Shown: positions 37,120 to 46,098, numbered from the stretch's first letter. The stretch is 64,000 nucleotides of DNA from CBDAQA01 sp965247815 (GCA_965247815.1 CBDFHW010000025.1:124001-188000), one strand, 5' to 3'. A program made the numbers and translations. Notes: a model not told the origin generated them from the sequence alone.

Positions 37120-39060
37120 GTGAGGCTTCGGCACTTCATCAACTCTTGGCGTGTTGGCATTGTCATGGTGCTCATCTGTTGGTGCCGGCCGTGTGCCGGG
37201 TCGATAGCGGGACTGCCCGATGTTCCGGTTGCGGATTTCGAGCAAAGCGACTTTGGCGACTGGGCAGCCACTGGCACGGCGTTCGCGCACGGACCCGCGA
37301 GCGCGGAACTGGCTCGAAAGCTGGAACTCGAAAATTTCCACGGTTCCGGGGTGGCGACGACCAAAATTGACGGCGATCTTCCGGTCGGAACATTGACTTC
37401 GCCGACGTTCAAGGTCGCACGTCACTACCTCTCGTTTTTAATCTCCGGCGGGAAGTGGGAGCACGAGACGTGTCTGGATCTTCTGGTCGATGGAAAAGTC
37501 GTCCGCAGCGCTACCGGCGCGAACGGAATTCGTCTCGAGTCCCGCAGCTGGGACGTTGCCGGATTTGTCGGCAAATTGGTTCAGGTTCAGATCGTCGACC
37601 GCGCGACCGGGGACTGGGGGCACATTGACGTCGACCAGATCGTGCAGACCGACGACCCCGACCGCCCGCCGGTCGCACACGCTCTACTCTATCAGGAAAC
37701 ATTGAGGCCGCAGGTCCATTTCACGGCCAGGCAATGGACGTCCGACCGGCTGAATCCACAGCAGCGGCAGGAGGGCTGGCTGAACGATTTGAACGGGTTG
37801 ATTTACTACGACGGCGAATACCACCTTTTCGCGCAGCGGTGGGCGAAGTGCTGGATCCATGCGGTCAGCAAAGACCTGGTTCATTGGGAAGAACTGCCAC
37901 CGGCATTCTGGGAAGAATCCGAAGGCAGCGGTGTGCAATCGGGGCACTGCGTCGTCGATTACGCAAATACTTCGGGTCTGTCACCAGACCCGAAAACCCC
38001 GCCGATGGTTGCCTTCTGGTCGCGGTTCGATAACCACAGCCAGTGTGTCTCGTACAGCCTGGATCACGGGCGAACCTGGGTGCGGTACGCGAAAAACCCG
38101 ATCTTTGATTATCCAGAACGTGACCCCAAGGTGTTCTGGTACGCGCCGGGAAAACACTGGGTGATGGTGCTGTACGGCATCAGCCAATACCACGTGCTGA
38201 CATCGACAAACCTGCTGCAGTGGAAGGACGAAAAGAAACCGATCAAGGACTGTTACGAATGTCCTGATTTTTTCGAACTGCCGATCATCGCACGCCCCGG
38301 CCAGAAAAGATGGGTCCTCGTTCAGGGCAACGGCAAGTATTCGACCGGGACATTCGACGGGACCGAGTTCCAAGACGAAACCGACCGGTCGGCGTGCGAC
38401 ATCGGGCCGAATTTCTACGCGACCCAGACCTGGTCGAACACCGACACCGGTGACGGCCGGCGAATCCAGTGCGCATGGATGCGGTGCGACGGATATCCCA
38501 ACATGCCGTTCAATCAGCAAGTCAGCTTTCCCTGCGAGTTGACTCTGCGCGAGACCAGCAAGGGCCTTCGCCTGTTTCGCGAGCCGATCAAGGAAATCGA
38601 CAAATTACGCGGCCACGCCGACACCTGGAACGATCGGGTCGGAAAGAACGTACTTGTCAACGGTGCACGAGTCGCACTGGAATCAACCGGCGACGTTTAC
38701 GAGATCCAATGCGACGTCGAAATCCCTGAGAACGCGAAGCTGACCTTCGACCTGCTCGGCGCACAGGTGGTATTCACCGCCACAGGAATCCGCTCCGGCG
38801 CCGCGCACGCGGACCTCCCGTCGCCGGTCTGTCACCTGCAGATTCTGGTCGACCGCGTCTCGATCGAAACTTTCATCAACCACGGAGAGCTTTCCAGCAC
38901 CCGGTCCATCCTGCCGATGCGGAGCGGTCTGGAACTCAGCGTCAGCGGCGGGGCTGTCGCCGTCAAAAATCTGAAGGTATACCCCTTAAACTCGGCATGG
39001 GGTAACCCGACAACGCAACCTGCCCCGTCCGGCGGCGGCGGAGCCGATCAGAAAAATTGA
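37120..39060 (+). CDS. Glycoside hydrolase family 32 (fructan/levan/sucrose hydrolase), exported
   Basis: Hydrolyses beta-fructosidic bonds. The N-terminal signal (WRVGIVMVLICWCRPCAG) is followed by a domain of ~150 residues (DFEQSDFGDWAATGTAF) often found fused to GH32, then the catalytic five-blade domain: WLNDLNGLIYYDGEYHLF (nucleophile Asp; the usual NDPNG Pro is Leu here), ERDPKVFWY (RDP motif) and YECPDFFEL (acid/base Glu), and a C-terminal beta-sandwich. GTG 37120 is chosen with AAAGGG upstream; the longer frame runs across the tRNA. Confidence 0.88.
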   Translation: MRLRHFINSWRVGIVMVLICWCRPCAGSIAGLPDVPVADFEQSDFGDWAATGTAFAHGPASAELARKLELENFHGSGVATTKIDGDLPVGTLTSPTFKVARHYLSFLISGGKWEHETCLDLLVDGKVVRSATGANGIRLESRSWDVAGFVGKLVQVQIVDRATGDWGHIDVDQIVQTDDPDRPPVAHALLYQETLRPQVHFTARQWTSDRLNPQQRQEGWLNDLNGLIYYDGEYHLFAQRWAKCWIHAVSKDLVHWEELPPAFWEESEGSGVQSGHCVVDYANTSGLSPDPKTPPMVAFWSRFDNHSQCVSYSLDHGRTWVRYAKNPIFDYPERDPKVFWYAPGKHWVMVLYGISQYHVLTSTNLLQWKDEKKPIKDCYECPDFFELPIIARPGQKRWVLVQGNGKYSTGTFDGTEFQDETDRSACDIGPNFYATQTWSNTDTGDGRRIQCAWMRCDGYPNMPFNQQVSFPCELTLRETSKGLRLFREPIKEIDKLRGHADTWNDRVGKNVLVNGARVALESTGDVYEIQCDVEIPENAKLTFDLLGAQVVFTATGIRSGAAHADLPSPVCHLQILVDRVSIETFINHGELSSTRSILPMRSGLELSVSGGAVAVKNLKVYPLNSAWGNPTTQPAPSGGGGADQKN

Positions 39061-39144
39061 ACGCAACTTGTTCCGCAGCCAGTTGAGGTCCGCAAGAACA
39101 TTCTCTATAGTCCTGAACTCGATTGACGGCCGAGGTCGTTTTCC

Positions 39145-39217
39145 GAGCCTGTAGCTCAGTTGGTAGAGCATCGGACTTTTAATCCGTGGGTCGTGGGTTC
39201 GATTCCCACCGGGCTCA
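39145..39217 (+). tRNA. tRNA-Lys (anticodon TTT)
   Basis: Acceptor GAGCCTG with CGGGCTC, anticodon loop ACTTTTAAT (anticodon TTT), T-arm TGGGTTCGATTCCCA, discriminator A. Reverse-strand frames across it are spurious. Confidence 0.95.
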
Positions 39218-39447
39218 ATTCGCAGTTCACGCCGAAAATGTGACGAATCAGCCTTAAAAACGGTTGTTCTTACGTCCCTTAGAGGTTTCTCGAACGGGTC
39301 TAGCCTTACGCGCCTTGCCCCGGCATCGGGCGACCGGTCTTGTAACAACCTTTGTAAGCAGTCTGCCCGAATCTTGGTTTCGAGTCCGATTCCGGGGCTC
39401 GAACGTGGTCTGGCCGGCACCGTGCTGGCCCGGATCGGTGGTGCAGC

Positions 39448-41013
39448 GTGACCCCCATCACCTCCATATGGCTCCGCGCCAACGTGTTTGCTGACATCAG
39501 ATGGATCGCCAAGCAGCGGTACCTGTGGGGGCCGGACGGGTCGGGGTCCGACCAGCCGCTGGCGGCGGACGACGGCACGGCGGCCGGGGAGCGGTGGTTC
39601 ATGTCCGACCGCAACGGCAACGTCCGGGACGTGGTGGCCCGGGACGGCACGCCGCTGACGCACATCGTCTACGACAGCTACGGGAACGTGACCAGCCTGA
39701 CCGGCACGGCGGCGGTGATGCCGCGGTTCGGCTTCGCGGGGATGGTGTACGACCCGGCGACGGGAATGAGCTACGACAACGCCCGGTACTACGACCCGGG
39801 CACCGGTCGGTTCATCAACCAGGACCCGCTGGGCTTCGGCGGCGGGACGGCCAATGTTTATCAGTACGCGGAGAACAACCCGACCAGTTTAAACGACCCG
39901 ACTGGGATGGAGCCGCGGCTGACTGGTGGCACAGGGTCGAGCGGAATTTCGTCTGCCGGGTCTACGGCATCGTGGGTGGGGAGTATTTTTGACTCACGAA
40001 CTCCGTCGACCTCGACAGGGCTGACTAGCCTGTTCGGCAGCTCAAAGAGTGACACGGGGTTCCAGAATCCGTACGGAAATGACTATTACGCAAATCTTGG
40101 GCGGTCAATGGACTTGGCTTCCGGTTTTGTCAACTCTAGTCTTACTGCCTTTGGTACGCTTGGAACTCAGCCTTCTATTGACTTTACTGATCGACGAAGC
40201 CCAAGTGAAATAGCTGCATATAAGAGCAAGATTCTCGGCTATAGTGCCTATACGTCTACAGATTATATTCATGATTACCTAGGAGGTGCAGGGGCAGGTG
40301 CTTACGGTGGCTCGAGTAATATGATTAGCACAGTAAGTTTCGGTCTGTCGGACGGGCTCGGGATTACGGACAGCAGCCAGTACAATGACCCGGCGTATGC
40401 GAGCGGCAAGATCGCCGCGGTCTTCGGTCGAGAATCTCTCATTACAGCAGCAACATTCGGCTCGGCTCAATTAGCTCGTGGCGGCTCACATGCAGCGCTA
40501 TATACGTACCAAAGCTTACAAGTTATCAACGCTGCTCGGTCCGGATACGCGATTGGTAATGGAACTAACCGGGTAATCAGCGGCGATAATTGGGGGTATT
40601 TAGAAGCAGGAGGCGGCGCGCTTGGTCTGACAGGAGGCATCAGTTTAGCAGCCGCAGAGAATGCAGCGGTTCCTAAAACGCTCTTCCACTACACGAATGA
40701 GGCGGGGCTGAACGGTATATTGGATGAGGAAGCGCTGAATCCTTCGTTGAAGGCACTCAATCCAAACGACGTTCGATATGGCAACGGGCAATACCTATCG
40801 GACATCGTACCCGGCACAAAGACCCCGGCTCAGTTGTCCCGGCAATTCCTTAATCAGCCGTTCCAAGGTGCGAAGTTCACCCACTACGTTGAAGTAGATG
40901 TAATCAGCCTGAACGTCGTTCAGGGCAGGCCCGGAGTCTTTGTTATTCCTAACGAAACACCGCTCAATTTGACGGGTCGAATCGTCAACAGCGGACCGGT
41001 GACAGGACGATGA
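39448..41013 (+). CDS. 5'-truncated Rhs protein with HYD1-type ADP-ribosyltransferase C-terminal toxin
   Basis: Polymorphic-toxin tip. From about residue 25 the Rhs core is recognisable (YLWGPDG, WFMSDRNGNVRDVV, YDSYGNVTSLTG, YDPATGMSYDNARYYDPGTGRFINQDP, ending at NDPTG about residue 153), but the large upstream beta-propeller is missing, so this is an orphan or displaced tip. After ~250 variable residues the last 110 begin LFHYTNEAGLNGIL with YGNGQYLSDIVPG, the HYD1-signature ADP-ribosyltransferase (Tox-ART-HYD1). AUG overlaps its immunity gene (ATGA). Base composition of the tip is lower in GC than the core. Confidence 0.82.
   Translation: MTPITSIWLRANVFADIRWIAKQRYLWGPDGSGSDQPLAADDGTAAGERWFMSDRNGNVRDVVARDGTPLTHIVYDSYGNVTSLTGTAAVMPRFGFAGMVYDPATGMSYDNARYYDPGTGRFINQDPLGFGGGTANVYQYAENNPTSLNDPTGMEPRLTGGTGSSGISSAGSTASWVGSIFDSRTPSTSTGLTSLFGSSKSDTGFQNPYGNDYYANLGRSMDLASGFVNSSLTAFGTLGTQPSIDFTDRRSPSEIAAYKSKILGYSAYTSTDYIHDYLGGAGAGAYGGSSNMISTVSFGLSDGLGITDSSQYNDPAYASGKIAAVFGRESLITAATFGSAQLARGGSHAALYTYQSLQVINAARSGYAIGNGTNRVISGDNWGYLEAGGGALGLTGGISLAAAENAAVPKTLFHYTNEAGLNGILDEEALNPSLKALNPNDVRYGNGQYLSDIVPGTKTPAQLSRQFLNQPFQGAKFTHYVEVDVISLNVVQGRPGVFVIPNETPLNLTGRIVNSGPVTGR
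39535..39951 (+). repeat. Rhs core repeat, copy A
   Basis: Near-identical to 42522-42759 (copy B) over its right part and to 44508-44871 (copy C) over its whole length. Identity with copy B extends about 40 bases beyond the NDPTG codons (the EPRLTGGTGSSGIS codons) before the tips diverge, which is a natural crossover tract. Confidence 0.85.
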
Positions 41014-41306
41014 ATTACATTCAAGTAAAATGGAAGCACGTGTTTCCCGCGGAACCCGTGCTCATGTACAGCGAACTAGATGAGAATCGGTGGGAAGTCC
41101 GGAAGGTCGAAGTATTCCCGGACGGCCATCGCGGTTACGCAAGTACCGCTGGGTCATTCGGTGGAACACGGTTAGGCAAGGAGCCGATCCCACCGTTGGC
41201 GGAGATCGCGGCGGACTCTCAATTCGAGCCAGCCGAGATAAGCCGTGAGGAGTTCGAGCGTGTCTGGGCCAATCGGCAGAACGACGACAAGACAACTACG
41301 AACTGA
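41010..41306 (+). CDS. DUF6881-type immunity protein for the HYD1 toxin
   Basis: A 98-residue protein starting 4 bases before the toxin stop. YIQVKWKHVFPAEPVLMYSELDENRWEVRKVEVF and the acidic C-terminal half match the DUF6881 proteins often found after HYD1 toxins. It should bind and neutralise the tip in the producing cell; that role is inferred from position and family. Confidence 0.75.
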   Translation: MNYIQVKWKHVFPAEPVLMYSELDENRWEVRKVEVFPDGHRGYASTAGSFGGTRLGKEPIPPLAEIAADSQFEPAEISREEFERVWANRQNDDKTTTN

Positions 41307-41452
41307 CAGCGACCCATGTGGAATCCATTTGGGTCTGAAAGGCCACGAGTCGCGCCAAGCCTTGGTGTGAGCTAACTCCAAACTTCTTTTACCGGGGAAT
41401 GTGCCTTTGTCAGGCGCGTTCCCCGGCTCTCTTTTGCGCCACGCCTCGCCCC

Positions 41453-41860
41453 TCACTTGCTGGAGGCGCCAGTCGATTCCACGAAAGCCTCCACCACCTT
41501 GAGGATGTGCTGCTGCTGGGAGCGGGGCAACTTGTGGGCCTTCTCGAATGCTTGACGGAGCTTGCCGGGTGGCCCCTTGGGGGTGGACGGCTTGGCATCG
41601 GGACGGCCGAGCAGGTAATCAGCGGTGATGCCCAGCGCGTCGGCCAGCGCGGCGAGTTGGTCGGGCCGCAGCGCCACCGGCTCACGTTCCCAATAGGCGA
41701 CTACCGGCTGAGTGACGCCCATGTGGGCCGCGAGTTGGGCCTGGGTGAGTCCGGCCGCTTCGCGCGCCTTCGCTATGCGCTGGCCGAAAGCGGTGCGGGG
41801 TTGTTTGGCGGGTCTTCCTGCTGCCACGCCTGGAGGATAACAGTCGATCATGCGAGCCAT
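41453..41860 (-). CDS. XRE-family helix-turn-helix repressor
   Basis: About 135 residues, HTH in REAAGLTQAQLAAHMGVTQPVVAYWE (residues ~33-58) and a following helix DALGITADYLLGR, as in cI-like repressors of mobile elements. An ATG three codons inside (41851) may be the real start. It is divergent from the primase fragment and a palindrome at 41877-41897 lies between them, so autoregulation is likely. Confidence 0.85.
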   Translation of the reverse strand: MARMIDCYPPGVAAGRPAKQPRTAFGQRIAKAREAAGLTQAQLAAHMGVTQPVVAYWEREPVALRPDQLAALADALGITADYLLGRPDAKPSTPKGPPGKLRQAFEKAHKLPRSQQQHILKVVEAFVESTGASSK

Positions 41861-41876
41861 CGCGATCCCTTGCGTA

Positions 41877-41897
41877 AATATAGATGATGTCTATATT
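41877..41897. promoter_or_regulatory. Palindromic operator between HTH regulator and primase fragment
   Basis: AATATAGA (41877-41884), five-base spacer TGATG, TCTATATT (41890-41897): a perfect 8+8 inverted repeat, AT-rich in a GC-rich region, 17 bases from the regulator ATG. It is the probable binding site of the adjacent XRE regulator. Confidence 0.75.
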
Positions 41898-41981
41898 ACG
41901 CCGCCGAGAAGAATTAGGCGAAAAGTCCTTGACAGGTTTTTTGCCGGGAAAAGAGGCATTTTACGCGAGGGAGTCCTGGAC

Positions 41982-42503
41982 ATGGCGCGCATTCCCGACG
42001 ACGAACTCGAACGGATCAAAAGCCAAGTGAAGGTGGCGGACCTGTGCCGGGAATACGGGATCGAGCTCAAACAAATGGGGCCGGACAACCTCATGGGGCG
42101 CTGCCCGTTCCACGACGACCGCACGCCGAGCTTCGGGGTCACGCCGAGCAAAAACCTGTGGAACTGTCTGGCCGGCTGCGGTGGCGGCGACACGATTCAA
42201 CTGGTGATGAAGAAGGAAAGCGTGTCGTTCCGCCATGCGGTGGAAGTCCTGCGGCAGCGTTTGGGGATTGCGCCGGCGCCAGCGCCCACGCTCACGACAC
42301 GCCAGGGCACGACACATCCGGTCCTGGTTCCCCCGGCGGAGACCGACCTTGCCGACCATGTGCTGCTGCGGCATGTGGCCGACTTCTACCACCAGACGTT
42401 CTGCGACGAAGTGAAGGCGATGAAGTACCTCCAGCAGCGCCGCTGCTTCAACGCCGGAAATTCTAAGCGGGACGGCTTTGAATTATCCCGTCATGTTGCT
42501 TGA
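41982..42503 (+). pseudogene. CHC2 zinc-finger DNA primase, truncated fragment
   Basis: The primase zinc-binding domain is visible: VADLCREYGIELK, CPFHDDRTPSFGVTP, WNCLAGCGGGDTIQLVM (CHC2 pattern). A typical element-borne CHC2 primase runs on for several hundred residues with a Toprim domain; here homologous sequence stops near 42460 (after LQQRRCF) and a short unrelated tail ends at 42503, 20 bases before an Rhs core copy. The fragment is therefore a recombination relic of a mobile element. ATG 41982 follows GAGGGAG. Confidence 0.8.
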
Positions 42504-42521
42504 CTGCCGGCAGGTCTAATG

Positions 42522-42759
42522 AATGCCGCGGTTCGCCTTCGCGGGGATGGTGTACGACCCCGCGACGGGGATGAGCTACGACAACGCCCGGTACTACGAC
42601 CCCGGCACCGGCCGGTTCATCAACCAGGACCCGCTGGGCTTCGGCGGCGGGACTTCGAATATCTACGAGTACAGCGACAACAACCCGACTACCCTGAATG
42701 ATCCGACGGGGCTGGAGCCGCGGCTGACTGGTGGCACAGGGTCGAGCGGAATTTCAACG
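42522..42759 (+). repeat. Rhs core repeat, copy B (short)
   Basis: Begins inside the core at the PRFAFAGMVYD codons and is nearly identical to copies A and C. The join to the primase relic at 42521 shows a recombination breakpoint. Confidence 0.85.
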
Positions 42760-43764
42760 CGAGGTTCCGCTGCCTCCTCCGCAGGCCAGCCCCCGTTAGA
42801 TAATTTTTCAAATTATCTGTTCAATTCTGCAATGGCGTCCATTCCATCTTCGGCAGAATCGCCTTATCTTAGCTTCAACACTGGGCTTAGCGCGGCAGAA
42901 AAGGCTTCAATTCAGAGTCAACTGGCTAGCGGCTCAGGACTGACGGCCTCTGACTACATCGATGTAGCTGGATCATCGATCGTCGGGGCTGCACAAGGTG
43001 TGAAAAACGATGCAGTCGGCATTCGCGACGCGGGGACGCAGTTTTACCTTTCATTAAAGGACACCGGCAATTCCTTCAGTGCCGTAGTATTTGGGCATCA
43101 GTTTTACAACGGTAATCAAAGCCAGCTCGGAATTGCGAGCCTGCGAAGCGACTTTGACATAGGCGGGAATATTGATAGAACTGCAGCCAACTTACTCACC
43201 GCTGGTATCGTAGGCCAATTAGATACGACATCCCAATACTTCAACGGCAAGATCGATGCTAACACGTTTGCTCAACAAATCGGGACTACTGGAGCATTTC
43301 AAGTCTTCGGAGGGTTATTAGGTAGAACAGCGGGGGCTCGGACACTCGTAGAGAATACGATTGCCGTAGAGGAACTAAATGACGTTCCGGTTACTACGTT
43401 TCGTGGGGACCGATCGTCAGTTATGCCAGAAAACGTCTTTGCTAACGGAATCAAATCTAAGGGCGAGAATCTCGATCTCCTGCGTCATGCTAGCAGGAAT
43501 CAGATAGATAGCGGATACGTAGGGACATCTATTCGGTTCAATATTGCTCAAGGATTTGCCGGTCGGAATGGTTACATCTACGAAGTGGTCCCTGAAGGCG
43601 GAATCGACGTTAATGCGACACTAGGTTCGCGCTCTCCGTTTCCAGAACAAGCAGAGATCGCTATTCCCGGACGCATAGATCCAACGAACATTAGGGGAGC
43701 CTATCCATTAACTAGTGGTAAATTGACTGGAGAATACATTGCCAACCCCTCCTTTCGATGGTAA
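42523..43764 (+). CDS. Truncated Rhs tip with pierisin/scabin-like ADP-ribosyltransferase domain
   Basis: Rhs core end (residues 1-64, NQDPLGFGGG...NDPTG) then ~220 variable residues, then a C-terminal ~124-residue domain beginning VTTFRGDRSS: Arg (R294), T-S (VGTS, 335-336) and QxE (PEQAEI, Q376 and E378). This R-S-E layout with QxE resembles mono-ADP-ribosyltransferases of the pierisin/scabin kind; assignment is inference from motif spacing. Start ATG 42523 is at the recombination join and may not be translated unless donated to a full Rhs. Confidence 0.7.
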   Translation: MPRFAFAGMVYDPATGMSYDNARYYDPGTGRFINQDPLGFGGGTSNIYEYSDNNPTTLNDPTGLEPRLTGGTGSSGISTRGSAASSAGQPPLDNFSNYLFNSAMASIPSSAESPYLSFNTGLSAAEKASIQSQLASGSGLTASDYIDVAGSSIVGAAQGVKNDAVGIRDAGTQFYLSLKDTGNSFSAVVFGHQFYNGNQSQLGIASLRSDFDIGGNIDRTAANLLTAGIVGQLDTTSQYFNGKIDANTFAQQIGTTGAFQVFGGLLGRTAGARTLVENTIAVEELNDVPVTTFRGDRSSVMPENVFANGIKSKGENLDLLRHASRNQIDSGYVGTSIRFNIAQGFAGRNGYIYEVVPEGGIDVNATLGSRSPFPEQAEIAIPGRIDPTNIRGAYPLTSGKLTGEYIANPSFRW

Positions 43765-43791
43765 CTTTACAGATTGATCGGAGTACATACA

Positions 43792-44211
43792 ATGCGACCA
43801 ATACATTGTGATATTGAAATTCAAGATGGTAGTGTCAAAAAGAAGGCGGCTCTTCTGCGATGGGATGAAACGCCCGAAAATCCAGATGAAGTGAGGTTGC
43901 AGCTGACACTGTCCCATCAGTCATGGGAATCTCGATCAGAGCGAGGATATTTTCATGCCCTCTGCGATCTTCGCATGCTTTTGGAGCAAGCTGGAATTTT
44001 AATTATCTGTAATGGGTGCTCTGAGAACGTATTTCCGTCACCCTTGATTGAATCGATGGGAACTGGCGAAAAGGCCTATAAGCTCACGTTGACAAAGCCT
44101 GCGAGAACCAGCGACTTGATTTCAATTTTCGAGTGTGAAGAAGGCGTAGTTCCTTCGACACTCCTAAATCAGCGACAGTTTTACGATCGTTGGCTGGAGA
44201 GTATCCGATGA
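43792..44211 (+). CDS. Candidate immunity protein 1 for the second Rhs tip
   Basis: 139 residues, mixed alpha/beta, acidic, no signal, with GGAG nine bases before ATG 43792 (an ATG at 43774 is less likely). No family recognised. It follows the toxin tip by 27 bases, the standard place for immunity genes. RWDETPENPDEVRLQL is a notable stretch. Confidence 0.65.
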   Translation: MRPIHCDIEIQDGSVKKKAALLRWDETPENPDEVRLQLTLSHQSWESRSERGYFHALCDLRMLLEQAGILIICNGCSENVFPSPLIESMGTGEKAYKLTLTKPARTSDLISIFECEEGVVPSTLLNQRQFYDRWLESIR

Positions 44212-44408
44212 AACGAGTTCCAGCATCAGGGGCTATTGAAGAAGCGACGAAGAATCCTGGCGGCTGGGTGTACGAGATTCGAGGAGCGTATGGACCAAAT
44301 GACTACATACCACCGGAAGCTGTAGTAGGCGCGTGGAAGGTCAACGACCACGGACAAATTGTTGACGACTTTGTCCCTAATTCAAATTTTAAAGAAAAGA
44401 ACAAATAG
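44208..44408 (+). CDS. Small candidate immunity/accessory protein 2
   Basis: 66 residues from ATG 44208, overlapping the preceding stop by four bases (ATGA), with GGAGAG upstream. ASGAIEEATKNPGGWVYEI and AVVGAWKVNDHGQI look like a conserved small domain; I recall similar small proteins near toxin systems but cannot name the family. Translational coupling suggests it functions with the previous gene. Confidence 0.6.
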   Translation: MKRVPASGAIEEATKNPGGWVYEIRGAYGPNDYIPPEAVVGAWKVNDHGQIVDDFVPNSNFKEKNK

Positions 44409-44434
44409 CATTAAAGAGGTCGGGAAAACTCATA

Positions 44435-44477
44435 GGGTCGGGAGTCTTTATCGAAGCACATCAAAGACCCTCGACCC
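44435..44477. repeat. Hairpin element sharing GGGTCGGGAGTC with 24657
   Basis: GGGTCGGGAGTCTTT pairs with AAAGACCCTCGACCC (one mismatch, one wobble), 13-base loop. The first 12 bases equal those of the hairpin at 24657-24668. It sits at the junction just upstream of Rhs copy C. Confidence 0.65.
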
Positions 44478-44503
44478 CGATTCCATAACCGACCCCAATG
44501 CTA

Positions 44504-45067
44504 CAACCGGGGTCGGACCAGCCGCTGGCGGCGGACGACGGCACGGCGGCCGGGGAGCAGTGGTTCATGTCCGACCGCAACGGCAACGTCCGGGACGTGG
44601 TGGCCCGGGATGGCACGCCCTTGACCCATATCGTCTACGACAGCTACGGGAACGTGACCAGCCTGACCGGCACGGCGGCGGTGATGCCGCGGTTCGCCTT
44701 CGCGGGGATGGTGTACGACCGAGCGACGGGAATGAGCTATGACAACGCCCGTTACTACGACCCCGGCACCGGCCGGTTCATCAACTAGGACCCGCTGGGC
44801 TTCGGCGGCGGGACGGCTAATGTTTACCAGTACGCGTTTAACAACCCGACCAGTCTGAATGACCCGACCGGGATGGATGTAGCCCTAAGCGGGGGCGGCG
44901 CAGCATTCTCAATTGTCCTCCGGCACCAATCAGTCTTTTCAGCGTATGAACTTCTCGGCGGGAGGACCGCGGAAGCAGCTGGCGCGAGCGGGGAGCAAAT
45001 TGGCCGGCTTTGCAATTGTTCCCACCTCATTAGCGGTGACAAAGTGAGGCCAGTGAGGTCACTCTAA
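44504..45067 (+). pseudogene. Third Rhs core copy with in-frame TAG and a divergent tip remnant
   Basis: Core from DQPLAADDG to YYDPGTGRFIN is near-identical to copy A; then TAG (44786-44788) replaces the CAG of the conserved NQDPLGF, so the frame ends. After it the same frame continues (DPLGFGGGTANVYQY.. NDPTG) into a short unrelated tip (MDVALSGGG...) to 45067. No immunity gene follows. A decayed cassette. Confidence 0.8.
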
Positions 45068-45089
45068 GTCGTCTCGACCGTCAGATGCA

Positions 45090-46082
45090 TCATCGGAGGA
45101 AGAGGTCCTGCAGAACGCTTTTGTAGCCATAGGAGTATCTGTGATAGTTGCCGCGACGGATTTCCCGCGTGATTAAGCCCAGTCGCGAGAACCACCCGCC
45201 GGGGAGGTCACGCCGGAGCCGGCTGTGGTCGATTTTTTCCTGCAGCAGCTCTAATGCACGGCTGTGGACCGGCCATCGGGTTTGTCCCTGAAGCCGGTCA
45301 CGTGCGGCACCGAACAGGTCGGCTAAGTGACCGAACGCGTTTCCGCTGATTTGTTGCCGGGCCATGCGGACTTGTCCCAGAAGGTTGTATTGCCGCATGC
45401 CGACTGCATTTCCGCCGTGGAGACGGTAGTCGATCAGATCCTGGTCCACCGGTTCGAGGTGTCCTATGCAGGCGAGCAGCAGGGTAATCCACACGTCATG
45501 GCAATTCGGAATCTCTGGAAACGGCAGGACGAGCGGAAGATATTCGGCCCGAAAGGCCAGCGTAGAACCGGCGGCCACGGCATGCCGCGCCAGCACCGCG
45601 ACGGCGTCCGCGGCCCGCACGCGTCGCTGTTCGCTCTCATCGAACCAGATCGATTCCCACAACCGGTAACCTGCGGGCCGCAGATCCTGAAGAACAATCC
45701 GCGCGTTCGAAAACGCGAGGTCCACGCGCCGCTCCAGCAGTTGCTCGCGCAGCACGGCCACCTTGTCCGCCCGCCAACGATCGTCCTGGTCGCAGAGAAG
45801 AATGATGTCGCCGGTGCATAACGAAACGGCCTGCTCGAAGTTCTTCGTCACGCCCAATCGTGTGTCGTTTACGACGATCTTCACCGGAACGGAATGATGT
45901 TCTGCGAATGCCCGGAGGACACCGACGGTGTCGTCGGCCGAGCCGTCGTCGCAGGCGATGATCTGGTCCACCGGCACGGTCTGGGCCGCGATCGACTGCA
46001 ATTGCTCGGCCAGGAACGCCCCGGCGTTGTAGGTGCAGAGTGCGACCGAGGTGCGGTGCGTCGTCGGTGAAGGAATCGACAT
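45090..46082 (-). CDS. Family 2 glycosyltransferase (a)
   Basis: GT-A fold enzyme: TSVALCTYNAGAFLAEQLQSIAAQ start, ACDDGSADDT, then the DxD-type CDQDDRW about residue 100. C-terminal ~130 residues variable. Transfers a sugar from a nucleotide donor, acceptor unknown; rhamnan or envelope polysaccharide is an inference. ATG 46082 with GGAG upstream. Tandem paralogue of the next gene, 16 bases apart. Confidence 0.88.
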   Translation of the reverse strand: MSIPSPTTHRTSVALCTYNAGAFLAEQLQSIAAQTVPVDQIIACDDGSADDTVGVLRAFAEHHSVPVKIVVNDTRLGVTKNFEQAVSLCTGDIILLCDQDDRWRADKVAVLREQLLERRVDLAFSNARIVLQDLRPAGYRLWESIWFDESEQRRVRAADAVAVLARHAVAAGSTLAFRAEYLPLVLPFPEIPNCHDVWITLLLACIGHLEPVDQDLIDYRLHGGNAVGMRQYNLLGQVRMARQQISGNAFGHLADLFGAARDRLQGQTRWPVHSRALELLQEKIDHSRLRRDLPGGWFSRLGLITREIRRGNYHRYSYGYKSVLQDLFLR

Positions 46083-46098
46083 GCGTTTCTCCGTTTTG

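Noticed and set aside
38986..39663. Reverse frame with GGNRTHDPRIKSPMLYQLSYR
   Set aside because: This is the complement of tRNA-Lys and neighbouring sequence, a known artefact.
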